Source of the DNA: Planctomycetota bacterium
GTDB taxonomy: Bacteria; Planctomycetota; Phycisphaerae; WQYP01
Assembly: GCA_021852245.1 (NCBI GenBank)
Contig: JAJZNY010000040.1
Location: 1-5,068, forward strand
Length of the DNA: 5,068 bases
Reading direction: 5' to 3'
The notes under the pieces were generated by a model. The model saw nothing but the letters and a program-made list of their open reading frames with translations, had not been told where the DNA came from and made no database searches. This document shows positions 5,052 to 5,068 of this stretch, in pieces; positions within the stretch are counted from its first letter, which is position 1; every line of letters begins with the position of its first letter. The position numbers and the translations under genes were made by a program.

Positions 5052-5068
5052 GCGCCGAGCAATCGCCG

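Overview
The window looks like a chromosomal stretch of a moderately GC-rich bacterium (high fifties percent by eye). The gene styles (a HisC-family aminotransferase, a free-standing tandem ACT protein, a secreted HEAT-like protein, a trace of an RHS repeat protein) would suit a member of the Planctomycetota or a relative. That is a guess from gene style only; there is no rRNA or other taxonomic marker.

Left half (1-2458): amino-acid metabolism. The 5' part of a histidinol-phosphate aminotransferase family gene (hisC) runs off the left edge on the minus strand. A 222-bp divergent intergenic region separates it from a plus-strand gene for a small protein made almost wholly of two ACT domains, a typical amino-acid-sensing fold. 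That gene converges, with only 17 bp between stop codons, on a complete minus-strand aroA (EPSP synthase, shikimate pathway), which keeps the expected active-site residues but has Phe where E. coli has Pro101.

Middle (2459-3614): upstream of aroA on the same strand, 37 bp away, is a gene for an exported alpha-helical HEAT-like protein of unknown role. Its longest reading frame starts too far upstream. A textbook Shine-Dalgarno sequence places the real start at a GTG (3542-3540), immediately before a clear signal peptide. A plausible promoter lies just upstream, so this gene and aroA may form one transcription unit.

Right half (3615-5068): about 630 bp with no convincing intact gene. It holds GC-rich hairpins, a perfect 19-bp palindrome next to CGCAGAG-type repeats, and a short reading frame that matches the RHS-repeat core signature (LYQGMALDAVTGL) but is decayed. 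It is followed by a plus-strand gene with a good Shine-Dalgarno sequence for an unrecognised 262-residue protein with three predicted membrane helices, ending in a likely intrinsic terminator.

I see no CRISPR array, tRNA, rRNA, intact mobile element or recognisable defence system. The parts most worth a second look are the decayed, repeat-rich interval at 3615-4242 and the unknown membrane protein beside it.
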